DNA from: Subdoligranulum variabile
GTDB lineage: Bacteria; Bacillota; Clostridia; Oscillospirales; Ruminococcaceae
Length of the DNA: 64,000 bases
NCBI GenBank assembly: GCA_003343905.1
Contig: QAKI01000051.1
Coordinates: forward strand, 1-64,000
Direction: 5' to 3'
The translations under genes and the position numbers were made by a program. This document shows positions 31,601 through 39,167 of the stretch, piece after piece; within the stretch, counting starts at the first letter, position 1, and each line of letters opens with the position of its first letter. The notes below the pieces were generated by a model. That model was not told the origin of the DNA. It ran no database searches and was given only the letters and a program-made list of their open reading frames with translations.

Positions 31601-34117
31601 TGGAAGAGCGGCACCGACGTGAGCACCAAGGAACAGATCGAACGGCTGTACGGCAGCAAGGGAAAGAATTTCTTTACCACCCTGATGCAGGACGTGAACG
31701 GTATGACGGCCAGGGCGAGCAGTACCAGCTATGAGGGGTTGGTTGGGACCGTGACGAAGAACTGGAAGATCGCCAAGGTAAGCGCAAACTGGCGCGTGGT
31801 GATCCAGCAGCCGACCTCTTACCTGCGCGCCATGGCCGTGATGAACCCCAAGTACCTGATGCAGGCCCTGGCGGCCGATGTGACCAAACTGCGCCACGGT
31901 ATGAAGATGGCGGAGGAACACTGCGCCATTGCCAAGTGGAAGAGCTGGGGATACTTTGAAACGAGCATAGGCCAGACGATGCGGGAGGTGCTTACCGGAC
32001 AGAAAGGAACCATGGAACGGCTGCGGGATTTTGGAACAAAACCGGCGGAGCTGGGCGACAAAGTGACTTGGGGCACGCTATGGAACGCCTGCGAGGCGGA
32101 AGCAAAGGCCAAAGGCCTGGAAGCCGGAACGGACAAGTTCAACCAATACTGCGCAGACCGACTGAGCGAGATCGTGGACAAGACACAGGTGGTGGACAGC
32201 GTGCTACACCGCAGCCAGCTGATGCGGAACCAGAACGGGGCCGTAAAGATGGCGACCGCGTTCTTTGCGGAACCCACCAAGAGTTACAATATGCTGGCCG
32301 AGGCACTGACGAACGCGGCGCACGGCGGGAAAGATGCAAAATGGCGCCTTGCACGGGTTGCGGCCACGAGCGTAATCTCGATACTGGGCACCGCCGCGGC
32401 GGCCAGCCTGGTTGACGCACTGCGGGTGACGCAGGACGAGGACCGGGACAAGGACTACGGCGAGCGTTACCTGGAAAACCTGTGGCAGAACTTTCTCAGC
32501 AATGTTATGCCGCTGAACTACATTCCCCTGGCAAAAGATATACTGACCCTGGTGGACGGCTACGACGTAACGCGGCAGGATATGGAACTGTTCGGCGATT
32601 TGGTGGACGCCGTCGGCGCAATAAGCAAGGGCCTGAAAGGGGACATAAGCCCCTACCGGCTGTGCTACCAAATCGCAACGGCGGTATCGAGCCTGACAGG
32701 GCTGCCGGTGAGCAACGTACTGAGGGATACCAAGAGCGCCTACGATATGCTGACCGACATGCAGGACCCCCTGCGGCTGGACCGTACCCTGAACCGTGCC
32801 CCGGACGATTACAGCTACATCGACCTGTACAACCAGGTGAAAGCTGCGGGCGGCAACAAGGACGAGTTCAAGGCATTGTACCAGGGCGAAACCTACAGCG
32901 AAATGCTGGGGACGCCCGAAGCAGCCGCCGTGGACGCATGGGTGCAGAAGCTGGCGCAGAACAGCGCGACAACCGATGCGGACGGGAACCGCAAGGAAAA
33001 CGCCGCGGTGCTGCCGAAGCACCTGGACAACGAGATCAGCTACACAGACGGCGACGGTGTGGAGCACAAGGTGGTTTTGCAGGGACCGGATTACCTGGAC
33101 TATGCAAAGACTGTGCAGCAAAGCACGGTGAACTTGTTGAACGAGTATATGCACGGACAGGGAAAGACAGCGAGCACTGCGGAACAGGCCGCCTATGTGA
33201 AGATGGCAAAGGAGTACGCCCAGGAACTGGCGCGGGAACAGGTGATCCCCGGCTATGAAATTGAAAGCTGGGTGCAGACTGTAGAGACCCTGAGCGGCGG
33301 GAGAAACGTGGGCGGCATGATCGCTGCACGCCAGATCGTGAGCCAGACCGAGGGAGACAAAGACGAGAACGGCAAAACCATAACCGGGAGTGCCGAAGTG
33401 AAAGCCGTGGGCAGGCTCCAGGACGAACTGGGGTATACAGAGCCGGAGGCCCGTACCCTGTACGCACAGCTGAAGGGGAGGGCGGACGATACCTATTTAC
33501 AGCTGTATGAAGATGTGAAAGGGGATAAAGAGCAGGAGGAGGAACTTTCGGCCCTGTATGTGATGACGGGGGAGGAAGCCCGTTATGCAGATATGCTGCA
33601 GGACAGTGGCGCTAAAAAGCTGGACGAGCATTTGCGGGCACTGAGCGAAACACAGGGAAAAGAGGTGCTGCCGGACAGGGTGGAAAATTCCTTCAAGGTT
33701 GGAGACACGGAGGTGGAACTGGACGGCAAACAGTACGTGGCGTATGCTAAAAAACGCACGGAGACGGCCTACAACATTCTGAACGAGTTGATACCCTATA
33801 TGGGAAACTACACGCAGAAAGAACAGGCCGGGTTTGTGCTTTATGTGGAAAAATACGCCGAGGAACTGGCCAAAGCGAGCGTGTCGGACTTTGAGCTGTC
33901 CAACTGGGTAGAGGAAGTGCAGGAACTGGCAGGAGGTGACAACGCAGCACTGTATAACTACATCATGGCAAAAGAGCTGATCGCTGTGGCGCAGGGAAAG
34001 AAGGATGCCAACGGGAATACGATTCGGGGAACGAAGAAGGCTGCCGCGCTGCGGAATTTGAAGAACGCCGGGTACAGCGATTATATGGCGCAACAGATGT
34101 ACAAACTGTTTGCGTGA
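25670..34117 (+). CDS. Giant polyvalent virion protein with peptidase and MuF_C/PBECR-like domains (2815 aa)
   Basis: The ATG at 25670 follows AAAGGAGAATACA. Order: coiled N-terminus (1-250); two Ala/Gly-rich hydrophobic segments (near 290-330 and 405-425) that may cross membranes; Gln-rich linkers; a zinc metallopeptidase with H759-E760-H763 in AHELTHYMG; a domain at about 935-1140 with HPSMTLDMIRQIPAMLEHPA and ASAYAK-like ends (KVSSAYAK), resembling MuF_C/PBECR nuclease-toxin domains; a long coiled coil (1427-1543); and near the end two 150-170 residue repeats (about 2444-2610 and 2663-2815), each with a PxxxxN start and a YAxEL core. It is likely ejected with DNA and acts in the host. Domain calls are by motif only. 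Confidence 0.7.
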   Translation: MDISLDYINQVIARNDGRKGAGAGKAPASSDIDPKLQATTGAFRPQDIAALQEQKRYWTEAIEDKKQQQAQQQAYQQALAQHRQDMAQINQRERLQTAIKSGNRAQQYDRVQEYLANNENARKLWNLEHGMNTNQNAAAQRMRDAQALRGQMSGAELSAYEAAAEAYRQYGGLYAAGQTLKDLIQGSLTNAAGNLITTVQAAKQDWDERTEALESVYEQPRSANPLEAYGQITNNYRDALKRQEEQRAPENTYNETLSGLELARKGSEQVQRGGAALTGGGKMVYDLAGSIVSNAPAMALAAIPGVGPAASLGTLGAQAAGGKIDELSARGIGNREALGRGLVSGMIESATEVLPVSNWTKIIQQGGKSALRNIATQAFGEATEEGVSYIANYIANKMANDPEAEFSLQDLAYSAAMGAASGGIYGAAGTGINRAVNRVRSAGQNTAQQSAQNQPGGQGTAPKAGDSHQDAATMQQSTTNAARAQQDQLLSTAQQETGSSENSAAENPLTQLVPGGRQAQRAAETQQNTVNAVQTRQDGLNAVQGNPLNQLFPGETQAQQTATPSMQAAVAQVQQNTANAAQAQQEVVRTSAEQVQQWAEENESFSPEMRTLAAQNYQPGGNAALYETAVQNFYDAGRSGALSYEQAMDLNENRAAVLQQDDVLRRAWDLGRREAQAVQDAPGAGTVEGQVQYESGVEPGAVLDDTVLQAAARKLGVNIKVVQELTDDAGGKANGRWAAAMSEIALGENSSNAYQTLAHELTHYMGSYNAEGWARLRSSALAWYAQQGGQRTGEDMARYEAAYGDYAKGADEAARDVLSGVMSAEGGTRSFLAYLSTESGYTVQEQKTILQTLRDMLDTLLEKVRGLLRGGDATQTAARARQMAEQADQLEARRALINDYLYELDAARQNAKKTGLQSNANENAPAASRGEEYSINPEFDREIREWDAEGRNESKIFTLGTTGEALKSIGVRDRGIVMVSGKIRKILHDHPSMTLDMIRQIPAMLEHPALVLESQGGSMRPETKQNSRIVVVGTVTDAKGTPVLCALDLAPGSRQDMELGLQDFNKVSSAYAKDVNPKGFLEKSNVLYASPDTKITQAALSSFGFKLASSELNRLGSIGKITYDGGKVKMQGMPVRQMWEAEKQSSSAKVNDTAEQDQKNANTDGRKEYSRKGGQALELTAEQRRHRNAEAENRKLAQEKTRMADQIELLKQETRLSGGHLMDTKAVHEVAARVIKNANSRYDTVQLERELRRVYESMSRGKVNGVQEAMETLTDLARGILSQQRPGVNQAREVYKPLLDKVRTADWTVRKGSPLYQDLMDLYGDGPNGKSWGNVRRALFGRINVKLAEEGGASGRIDTLFDELAGEWPGIIDREAAPADNIQRVMEIYDEVRDGAAYDLETGMSEEEQAAYLAQDLYDAYLSMPRRQTYADRSAAQAEALTRQYRQEKAQALREQKAEYEQKLEEQRKWARDRMAELNDQYKAAKEAHDQKLIIKTHNKIVKARAQADEKLLRRRAALELQWAKKRERSAAAQERRRVQKSVQALHRWMTKPTEQQHVPVRMQQKVLNLLNSLNMNVGREGTATAMRWQEVMKDIQLMAQDALAADSGMAETDAYADFDPDLPAMIKELIDSTDTLNVAKMKSYQLKQLADILTSMQTSIRNANKMMSDARKAEVEEIGLRSAQDMDNERAKLLKTRKGWAKKAADSRIGDQLGGMLGLDMMDARRYFHTLGKTAEEKIYEPLRRGFDKRVWLLDSAQKAFAEIKGKTDIRRWTGEKAETQTFTVRTKPDTSGKTKEVKLKLTVGQRMELYNLSQRPQAREHLMEGGITLLDDKGKKASDRINLTPEKLAEITGSLTNEQIQMARKMSEYLSAQDGPAGWGNEVSRKLYGLDKFTERHYWPIKTDSNQNRTNDATDGGKPGFWAVKNSGFTKGLQKNANNSLLVGDAFNTWTDHVAEMATYNAWCIPLSDAMKWYNWKSGTDVSTKEQIERLYGSKGKNFFTTLMQDVNGMTARASSTSYEGLVGTVTKNWKIAKVSANWRVVIQQPTSYLRAMAVMNPKYLMQALAADVTKLRHGMKMAEEHCAIAKWKSWGYFETSIGQTMREVLTGQKGTMERLRDFGTKPAELGDKVTWGTLWNACEAEAKAKGLEAGTDKFNQYCADRLSEIVDKTQVVDSVLHRSQLMRNQNGAVKMATAFFAEPTKSYNMLAEALTNAAHGGKDAKWRLARVAATSVISILGTAAAASLVDALRVTQDEDRDKDYGERYLENLWQNFLSNVMPLNYIPLAKDILTLVDGYDVTRQDMELFGDLVDAVGAISKGLKGDISPYRLCYQIATAVSSLTGLPVSNVLRDTKSAYDMLTDMQDPLRLDRTLNRAPDDYSYIDLYNQVKAAGGNKDEFKALYQGETYSEMLGTPEAAAVDAWVQKLAQNSATTDADGNRKENAAVLPKHLDNEISYTDGDGVEHKVVLQGPDYLDYAKTVQQSTVNLLNEYMHGQGKTASTAEQAAYVKMAKEYAQELAREQVIPGYEIESWVQTVETLSGGRNVGGMIAARQIVSQTEGDKDENGKTITGSAEVKAVGRLQDELGYTEPEARTLYAQLKGRADDTYLQLYEDVKGDKEQEEELSALYVMTGEEARYADMLQDSGAKKLDEHLRALSETQGKEVLPDRVENSFKVGDTEVELDGKQYVAYAKKRTETAYNILNELIPYMGNYTQKEQAGFVLYVEKYAEELAKASVSDFELSNWVEEVQELAGGDNAALYNYIMAKELIAVAQGKKDANGNTIRGTKKAAALRNLKNAGYSDYMAQQMYKLFA

Positions 34118-34124
34118 GTGGGGG

Positions 34125-34142
34125 TGACTACTTTTTGACTAC
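34125..34142 (+). promoter_or_regulatory. Candidate integrase arm-binding repeats
   Basis: TGACTAC occurs at 34125-34131 and again at 34136-34142 in direct orientation, 11 bp apart, about 100 bp inside the attachment site. This spacing and sequence are typical of arm sites for tyrosine recombinases of Firmicutes phages. Confidence 0.5.
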
Positions 34143-34237
34143 TACACAGGGATTTTTGTGACAACGAACAAAAGGAAAAAATACGGTATATTGATATTAT
34201 GATTCAAAAATTGGGCATAAAATTCAAGGTTTCCGGG

Positions 34238-34282
34238 TTTGTAATCAGCAGGTTGCAGGTTCGATTCCTGTTACCAGCTCCA
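34238..34282 (+). other. attR: Right attachment site: 3' part of tRNA-Thr(TGT)
   Basis: The sequence from TTTGTAATCAGC to the CCA reproduces the anticodon loop (TGT), variable loop, T arm (GCAGG/CCTGT with TTCGATT) and acceptor strand TACCAGC of a tRNA-Thr, with the CCA encoded. The 5' half is absent; sequence just upstream (TCCGGG) cannot pair as an anticodon stem. The phage must therefore have restored the intact tRNA at its other end, left of the window. Host sequence, including the tRNA terminator, starts right after. Confidence 0.85.
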
Positions 34283-34288
34283 ACTGAT

Positions 34289-34334
34289 AAGCGCCGCAGT
34301 ATTGCAAAACGCAATGCTGCGGCGCTTCCTTTTT
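34289..34334 (+). terminator. Terminator of the original tRNA gene
   Basis: AAGCGCCGCAGTATTGC pairs with GCAATGCTGCGGCGCTT, followed by CCTTTTTG. It follows the tRNA 3' fragment directly. Confidence 0.85.
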
Positions 34335-34399
34335 GTAACGCTTGTGAAACTGACCGTTTTTGCTGCAAAAGTGGAAAGTTGGCATTCACACAGACACAC

Positions 34400-34436
34400 G
34401 AAAACCCCGTTCCCGGTATGGGGAACGGGGCTTTTG
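34400..34436 (-). terminator. Terminator of the ABC-asnA operon
   Basis: CCCCGTTCCC pairs with GGGAACGGGG across GGTATG; A and T runs flank it, so it can act in both directions. It lies 32 nt after the asnA stop. Confidence 0.8.
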
Positions 34437-34467
34437 TATGTCTAAGGGGGAACGACCGTCCGACGGT

Positions 34468-35478
34468 TTACAGCAGCTCGATCCCGGCGTCGCGGCAGGC
34501 CTGTACGGTCTCATCGTCCCACAGGCTGACCTGTACTTCGCCCACATGTACCTTGCCCAGCAGCAGCATACACAGGCGGCTCTGGCCGATACCGCCGCCC
34601 ATGGTCAGCGGCAGGGCGCCGTCCAGCAGCATCTTGTGGAAGGGCAGCTCCGCCCGTTCAGGGCAGCCTGCCTCCGCCAACTGGCGGCGCATGGCGTCGG
34701 CATCCACACGGATGCCCATGCTCGAAAGTTCCAGCGCGCAGCCCAGCGGCTTGTGCCAGAACAGGATGTCGCAGTTCAGCGTCCAGTCGTCATAGTCAGG
34801 CGCGCGGCCGTCGTGGGGCTTGCCGCTGCGCAGTTTGCCGCCGATCTGTAAAATGCAGATGGTGCCGTGCTTTTTGGCAAAGGCGTTTTCGCGCTCTTTG
34901 GGCGTCAGGTCGGGGTAGGCGTCCTCCAACTCCTGGGTGGTGATGAAAACCACATCGCGGCTCAGGCGTATCTTTTTTAGCGCCGGGAACTTCCAGCGCA
35001 GTTCGTCGGAAGTGGCGCACACCGCGTCTACGATGTCCCGCACGGTATCCTTCAAAAAATCCATGTTGCGCTGGCGGGCGGTGATGACCCGCTCCCAGTC
35101 CCACTGGTCCACATAGATGCTGTGTAGGTTGTCCAGCGATTCGTCCCGGCGCACCGCGTTCATATCGGTCACAAGGCCCTGGCCGGGGCGGAAGCCGTAC
35201 TTGTACAGCGCATAGCGTTTCCACTTGGCCAGGCTGTGCACGATCTCGGCATGGCCGTCCAGGCAGGGCACATCAAAGCCTACCGGGCGTTCCACGCCGT
35301 TCAGGTCGTCGTTCAGGCCGCTGCCGTGGTAGACAAACAGCGGGGCGGTCACGCGCTTGAGGTGCAGCGCCAGACAAAGTTTTTCCTGAAAAATGGTTTT
35401 GATCAGGCCGATGGCCTTCTGGGTGTCGTACAGCCCCAGCAGGCTTTTGTAGTGGTCGGGAATCATGACAGAACTCAT
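34468..35478 (-). CDS. asnA: Aspartate-ammonia ligase (336 aa)
   Basis: AsnA makes asparagine from aspartate, ammonia and ATP. It starts at 35478 (MSSVMIPDHYKSLLGLYDTQ) with AAAGGAG upstream; ATG 35466 is possible. The family hallmarks are present: APLFVYHGSGLNDDLNGVER, then YVDQWDWERVI, then DDWTLNCDILFW, and the GGGIGQSRL near the end that belongs to the class II synthetase-like fold. The length of about 335 is typical. It lies 35 nt downstream of the ABC exporter pair on the same strand, so it may share their transcript. Confidence 0.95.
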   Translation of the reverse strand: MSSVMIPDHYKSLLGLYDTQKAIGLIKTIFQEKLCLALHLKRVTAPLFVYHGSGLNDDLNGVERPVGFDVPCLDGHAEIVHSLAKWKRYALYKYGFRPGQGLVTDMNAVRRDESLDNLHSIYVDQWDWERVITARQRNMDFLKDTVRDIVDAVCATSDELRWKFPALKKIRLSRDVVFITTQELEDAYPDLTPKERENAFAKKHGTICILQIGGKLRSGKPHDGRAPDYDDWTLNCDILFWHKPLGCALELSSMGIRVDADAMRRQLAEAGCPERAELPFHKMLLDGALPLTMGGGIGQSRLCMLLLGKVHVGEVQVSLWDDETVQACRDAGIELL

Positions 35479-35512
35479 AGCAGATACACTCCTTTACCGT
35501 GAAATAGAAAAT

Positions 35513-37276
35513 TTATGCTTTGGCAAACTGGCTCTCATACAAGCGCTTGTAGAACCCACCCCGGGCCAGCAGCGTTTCATGGGTGCCGCGTTCGATAATG
35601 TTGCCGTCCTTCATCACAAGGATCTGGTCGGCGTTTTTGATGGTGGAAAGCCGGTGCGCTACGATAAAACTCGTCCGGCCTTTCATCAGTTCCTCAAAAG
35701 CATCCTGCACCAGCACTTCGGTGCGGGTGTCGATGCTGGAAGTGGCTTCGTCCAAAATCAGGATCGGCGGGCGGCGCAGCATCACGCGGGCAATGCACAG
35801 AAGCTGCCGCTGCCCCTGGCTGATGTTGCCGCCGTCCTCGGCCACCACGGTGTCGTAACCGTTGGGCATACGGCAGATAAAGCTGTGGGCGCGGGCGCGC
35901 TTGGCCGCGTCGATGATCTCCTCGCGGGTGGCGTCCGGCTTGCCGTAGGCGATGTTCTCGGCAATGGTGCCGGATTTGAGCCAGGTCTCCTGCAAGACCA
36001 TGCCCAGGTTGGCGCGCAGGCTGTCGCGGGTGACGGTCTGGATGGGATGGCCGTCCACTTTCAGGCTGCCGCCGTTGATCTCGTAAAAGCGCATCAGCAG
36101 GTTGACCAGCGTGGTCTTGCCGCAGCCAGTGGGGCCTACCAGGGCGATGCGCTGGCCGGGCCAGACCCGCAGGTTCATATCCTCGATCAGCGGCACGTCC
36201 GGCAGATAGCGGAACTTCACGTGTTCAAATTCCACGCTGCCGGCGCCCATCGGCAGTTCCACCGCGTCGGGGGCGTCGGGCTGGATGGGCGGTTCGTCGA
36301 TCAGGTCAAACACGCGCTGCGCACAGGCGAGGGCGTTCTGCAATTCGGTCATCACGCCGGATATATCGTTGAACGGCTTGGTATACTGGTTGGCGTAGTT
36401 CAAGAACACCGTGAGTTCGCCCACGGTCAGCCTGCCGGCGATGGCGGTGAACGCGCCCAGAATGCCCACCGCCGCATACACCAGCGAGTTGACGAAGCGG
36501 GTGCAGGGGTTGGTGAGGGAGGAGAAAAAGACCGCGCGCACACCGCACTTCTGCAGGTCCAGGTTGACGCGCTCAAAACGGGCTTCGGCGCGGTCCTCGT
36601 AGCCGAAGGCGCGGACCAGATGGGCGTTGCCCACCAGTTCTTCCACAAGGCCCGTCATCTCGGCGCGGGTCTCGCTCTGGACCTTGAACATGGCGTAGGT
36701 GTGGGTGGCGATAAAGCGCGCCACGAAGATGGAAAGGGGCGTCAGCGCCACGACCACCAGCGCGATGCGCCAGTCGATATACAACATCACACACAGGGTG
36801 CCCAGGATCGTCAACAGGCCGGTGAAAAGCTGGGTGAAGCCCATCAGCAGGCCGTCGCTGAACTGTTCCACGTCGGTGGTGATGCGGCTGATGGCGTCGC
36901 CGGGCCGGTGGGCGTCCATATATTTGAGCGGAAGGGCCTGCAAATGTTCAAAGGCGCGCACCCGGATGTCGCGCACGACCTGGAAAGTGATGCGGTTGTT
37001 GATGACGTTCATCAGCCATTGGGCGACAGAGGTGCAGAGGATCGTCGCCGCCAGCGCGACGGCCAGCTTGCCCAGCCCGGCAAAATCCACCTGACCGGGA
37101 CCTATGATCAGGTCGACGGCCCGGCCGGAGATGACCGGCGCCAGCAGCGTGGTGGCGACTGTGATGACCGCCAGGATCAGCGTCAGAACGACCAGCCCGG
37201 CGTAGGGGCGGATCAGCGCCAATACCCGCCGGATGGTGGAGCGGTCCAGCCGCTTGTGGGAAGATGCTTTGCTCAT
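35513..37276 (-). CDS. ABC exporter half-transporter, canonical subunit (587 aa)
   Basis: Six membrane helices in residues 1-310 (starting at RPYAGLVVLTLILAVITV) are followed by the ATPase: Walker A GPTGCGKTT near 380, signature NISQGQRQL near 485, and Walker B ILILDEATSSID near 507 with the catalytic Glu. It overlaps the partner gene by 4 nt (ATGA). Together they look like a heterodimeric multidrug or lipid/peptide exporter of the BmrCD/LmrCD type. This subunit has the intact catalytic site. Substrate unknown. Confidence 0.85.
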   Translation of the reverse strand: MSKASSHKRLDRSTIRRVLALIRPYAGLVVLTLILAVITVATTLLAPVISGRAVDLIIGPGQVDFAGLGKLAVALAATILCTSVAQWLMNVINNRITFQVVRDIRVRAFEHLQALPLKYMDAHRPGDAISRITTDVEQFSDGLLMGFTQLFTGLLTILGTLCVMLYIDWRIALVVVALTPLSIFVARFIATHTYAMFKVQSETRAEMTGLVEELVGNAHLVRAFGYEDRAEARFERVNLDLQKCGVRAVFFSSLTNPCTRFVNSLVYAAVGILGAFTAIAGRLTVGELTVFLNYANQYTKPFNDISGVMTELQNALACAQRVFDLIDEPPIQPDAPDAVELPMGAGSVEFEHVKFRYLPDVPLIEDMNLRVWPGQRIALVGPTGCGKTTLVNLLMRFYEINGGSLKVDGHPIQTVTRDSLRANLGMVLQETWLKSGTIAENIAYGKPDATREEIIDAAKRARAHSFICRMPNGYDTVVAEDGGNISQGQRQLLCIARVMLRRPPILILDEATSSIDTRTEVLVQDAFEELMKGRTSFIVAHRLSTIKNADQILVMKDGNIIERGTHETLLARGGFYKRLYESQFAKA

Positions 37277-39012
37277 AGGGTCTTGGCCACCTCCTCCTTG
37301 CTGAACTGGCTCAGGCAGATATCCCGGTAGACCGGGCAGTTGCGCAGCAGGTCGGTGTGAGGGGCGTCGCCCGCCAGCAGCCCGTCGTCCAGCACCAGAA
37401 TGTGGTCGGCGCGCTGTACGCTGGCCGCCCGCTGGGAAACGATGAACACCGTCATGCCGCGGGTCTTTTCCTTCAAAGCGGCACGCAGGGCGGCGTCGGT
37501 GGCAAAGTCCAGCGCCGAGGCGCTGTCGTCCAAAATCAGTATTTTGGGCTTCGGGACCAGCGCCCGCGCGATCGTCAGCCGCTGGCGCTGCCCGCCAGAG
37601 AAGTTGCGCCCGGCGGTCTCCACGCGGGCGTCCAGCATGCCGGGCTTGCCGCGCACAAAGTCGGCGGCCTGGGCGATCTCCAGCGCCTCCCAGATCTCTT
37701 CATCAGTGGCGTTGGGGGCGGCCCACTGCATATTGTCGCGGATGGTGCCGGTGAACAGCACGGCCTGCTGGGGAACGATCCCGACCAGCTTCCGCAGTTG
37801 GCTGAAGCCGTAGTCTTTGGCGTCATGGCCGAACAGCCGCACCGTGCCGGTATCGGCGTCGTAGAAGCGGGCAATCAGGTCGATCAGCGTTGTTTTGCCG
37901 CTGCCGGTGCCGCCGATGACGCCCACGGTCTCGCCGGGGCGGGCGGCGAAGCTGATGTCGGTCAGGCTGGGGCCGCCTGCGCCCCGGTAGGTGAAGGTCA
38001 CGCGCCCGAACTCCACGGCCGGGCTGCCCGGAACGGGGGCCAGCGCTGCGGCGGCGGGGTCCGCCATCGTGGTGGGGGTGTTCAAAATTTCGCTGACGCG
38101 CAGGCCGCTTGCCAGCGCGCGGGTGACCGAGACCACCAGGTCCGCGATGCGCAGCAGGTTGATGAGGATCTGACTCATGTAGTTGATCAGCGCGATCACT
38201 TCACCCTGCGTCAGATTCCCCACCGAAACTTCGCGCCCGCCCATCAGCAGCAGCGCGATGACCGTCAGGTTCACGACCAGATAGGTCAGCGGATTCATCA
38301 GGGCCGAAATACGCCCCGCCCGCCATTGGGCGGCTTTCAGCTTATCGTTGGTCTGCACAAAGTCGTCCAGTTCCTGGGCCTGCCGGGCAAAGGCGCGGAC
38401 CACGCGGGCGCCCACGTAGTTCTCCCGCGTCAGCAGGGTGACGCGCTCCAGCCCGGTCTGGGCCTGCCGGTAGACCGGCAGCGTGGCGCGCATGATGCAC
38501 CAGACGATCAGCGAGATCACCGCGGTGGCCAGCAGGAACAGCAGCGTCAGCCGGGGACTGATGGTGAACGCCATGATGAGTGCCCCCAGCACGATGAAAG
38601 GGCAGCGCATCAGCAAGCGCAGCGTCAGGTTCAAGCCGTTCTGCACCTGGTTGATGTCGCTGGTCATGCGGGTGACCAGCGTCGGCGTGCCGATGCCGTC
38701 CAGTTCGCTGTAGCTTAACGTGTTGATGTGGTGGAACAGGTCCCGCCGCAGTGCTGTGCCGAAGCCCAGCGCCGCCCGCGCGGAAAAATACTGCGCGGTC
38801 AGGCTGCATGCCATGCCCACCACCGCCAGCAGCACCAACAGGCCGCAGCGTTGCCAGATAAAGACGGTGTCGGCATTTTTGATGCCGGTGTCGATGATGT
38901 CGGCCACCACAAGGGGCACGAACAGTTCAAAGCAGGCTTCCAGCATTTTGAACAGGGGCGCCAGCACGGCCTGCAGTTCGTAGCCCTTGATATAGCGCAA
39001 CAGCTTTCGCAT
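37273..39012 (-). CDS. ABC exporter half-transporter, degenerate subunit (579 aa)
   Basis: Six membrane helices are followed by an ATPase with Walker A GGTGSGKTT near 370, signature NFSGGQRQR near 474 and Walker B ILILDDSASALD near 494. The Glu after Walker B, needed for hydrolysis, is Asp here. This is the hallmark of the degenerate half of heterodimeric exporters, whose partner (35513-37276) keeps the Glu. It starts at 39012 with GAGGTGATTGTGACCT upstream and is the first gene of the operon. Confidence 0.85.
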   Translation of the reverse strand: MRKLLRYIKGYELQAVLAPLFKMLEACFELFVPLVVADIIDTGIKNADTVFIWQRCGLLVLLAVVGMACSLTAQYFSARAALGFGTALRRDLFHHINTLSYSELDGIGTPTLVTRMTSDINQVQNGLNLTLRLLMRCPFIVLGALIMAFTISPRLTLLFLLATAVISLIVWCIMRATLPVYRQAQTGLERVTLLTRENYVGARVVRAFARQAQELDDFVQTNDKLKAAQWRAGRISALMNPLTYLVVNLTVIALLLMGGREVSVGNLTQGEVIALINYMSQILINLLRIADLVVSVTRALASGLRVSEILNTPTTMADPAAAALAPVPGSPAVEFGRVTFTYRGAGGPSLTDISFAARPGETVGVIGGTGSGKTTLIDLIARFYDADTGTVRLFGHDAKDYGFSQLRKLVGIVPQQAVLFTGTIRDNMQWAAPNATDEEIWEALEIAQAADFVRGKPGMLDARVETAGRNFSGGQRQRLTIARALVPKPKILILDDSASALDFATDAALRAALKEKTRGMTVFIVSQRAASVQRADHILVLDDGLLAGDAPHTDLLRNCPVYRDICLSQFSKEEVAKTL

Positions 39013-39058
39013 AGGTCACAATCACCTCGTTTACTCGACGCTTTACACGATATTTTAC

Positions 39059-39087
39059 AGTATACCATAGTCTGTGCGGTTTGTCAT
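39059..39087 (-). promoter_or_regulatory. Promoter of the ABC-asnA operon
   Basis: On the minus strand, ATGACA and TATACT are spaced by 17 nt. Confidence 0.7.
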
Positions 39088-39167
39088 GGCAGAATCAGCC
39101 CGGATTCGAGGATTATTTGCCCCGGCTTCGCCTATACTTGCTATATGACCATGGAGGAGGCATTGGG

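Larger units (their letters stand above)
1..34282 (+). mobile_element. Temperate phage (P22-like podovirus), left end outside the window
   Basis: Almost all genes run on the + strand in tightly overlapping early, packaging, head, adhesion, lysis and ejection modules. Terminase, portal, scaffold, coat and a gp10-like protein are present, while major tail and tape-measure genes are absent, so a short-tailed virion is inferred. The right border is a tRNA-Thr 3' fragment at 34238-34282 followed by the tRNA's own terminator. No integrase or repressor is seen; they should lie left of position 1. The lysogenic state is inferred from the tRNA junction with host genes. Confidence 0.9.

Noticed and set aside
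34238..34282. A complete functional tRNA gene
   Set aside because: The 5' acceptor, D arm and 5' side of the anticodon stem are missing; only the 3' half is present.
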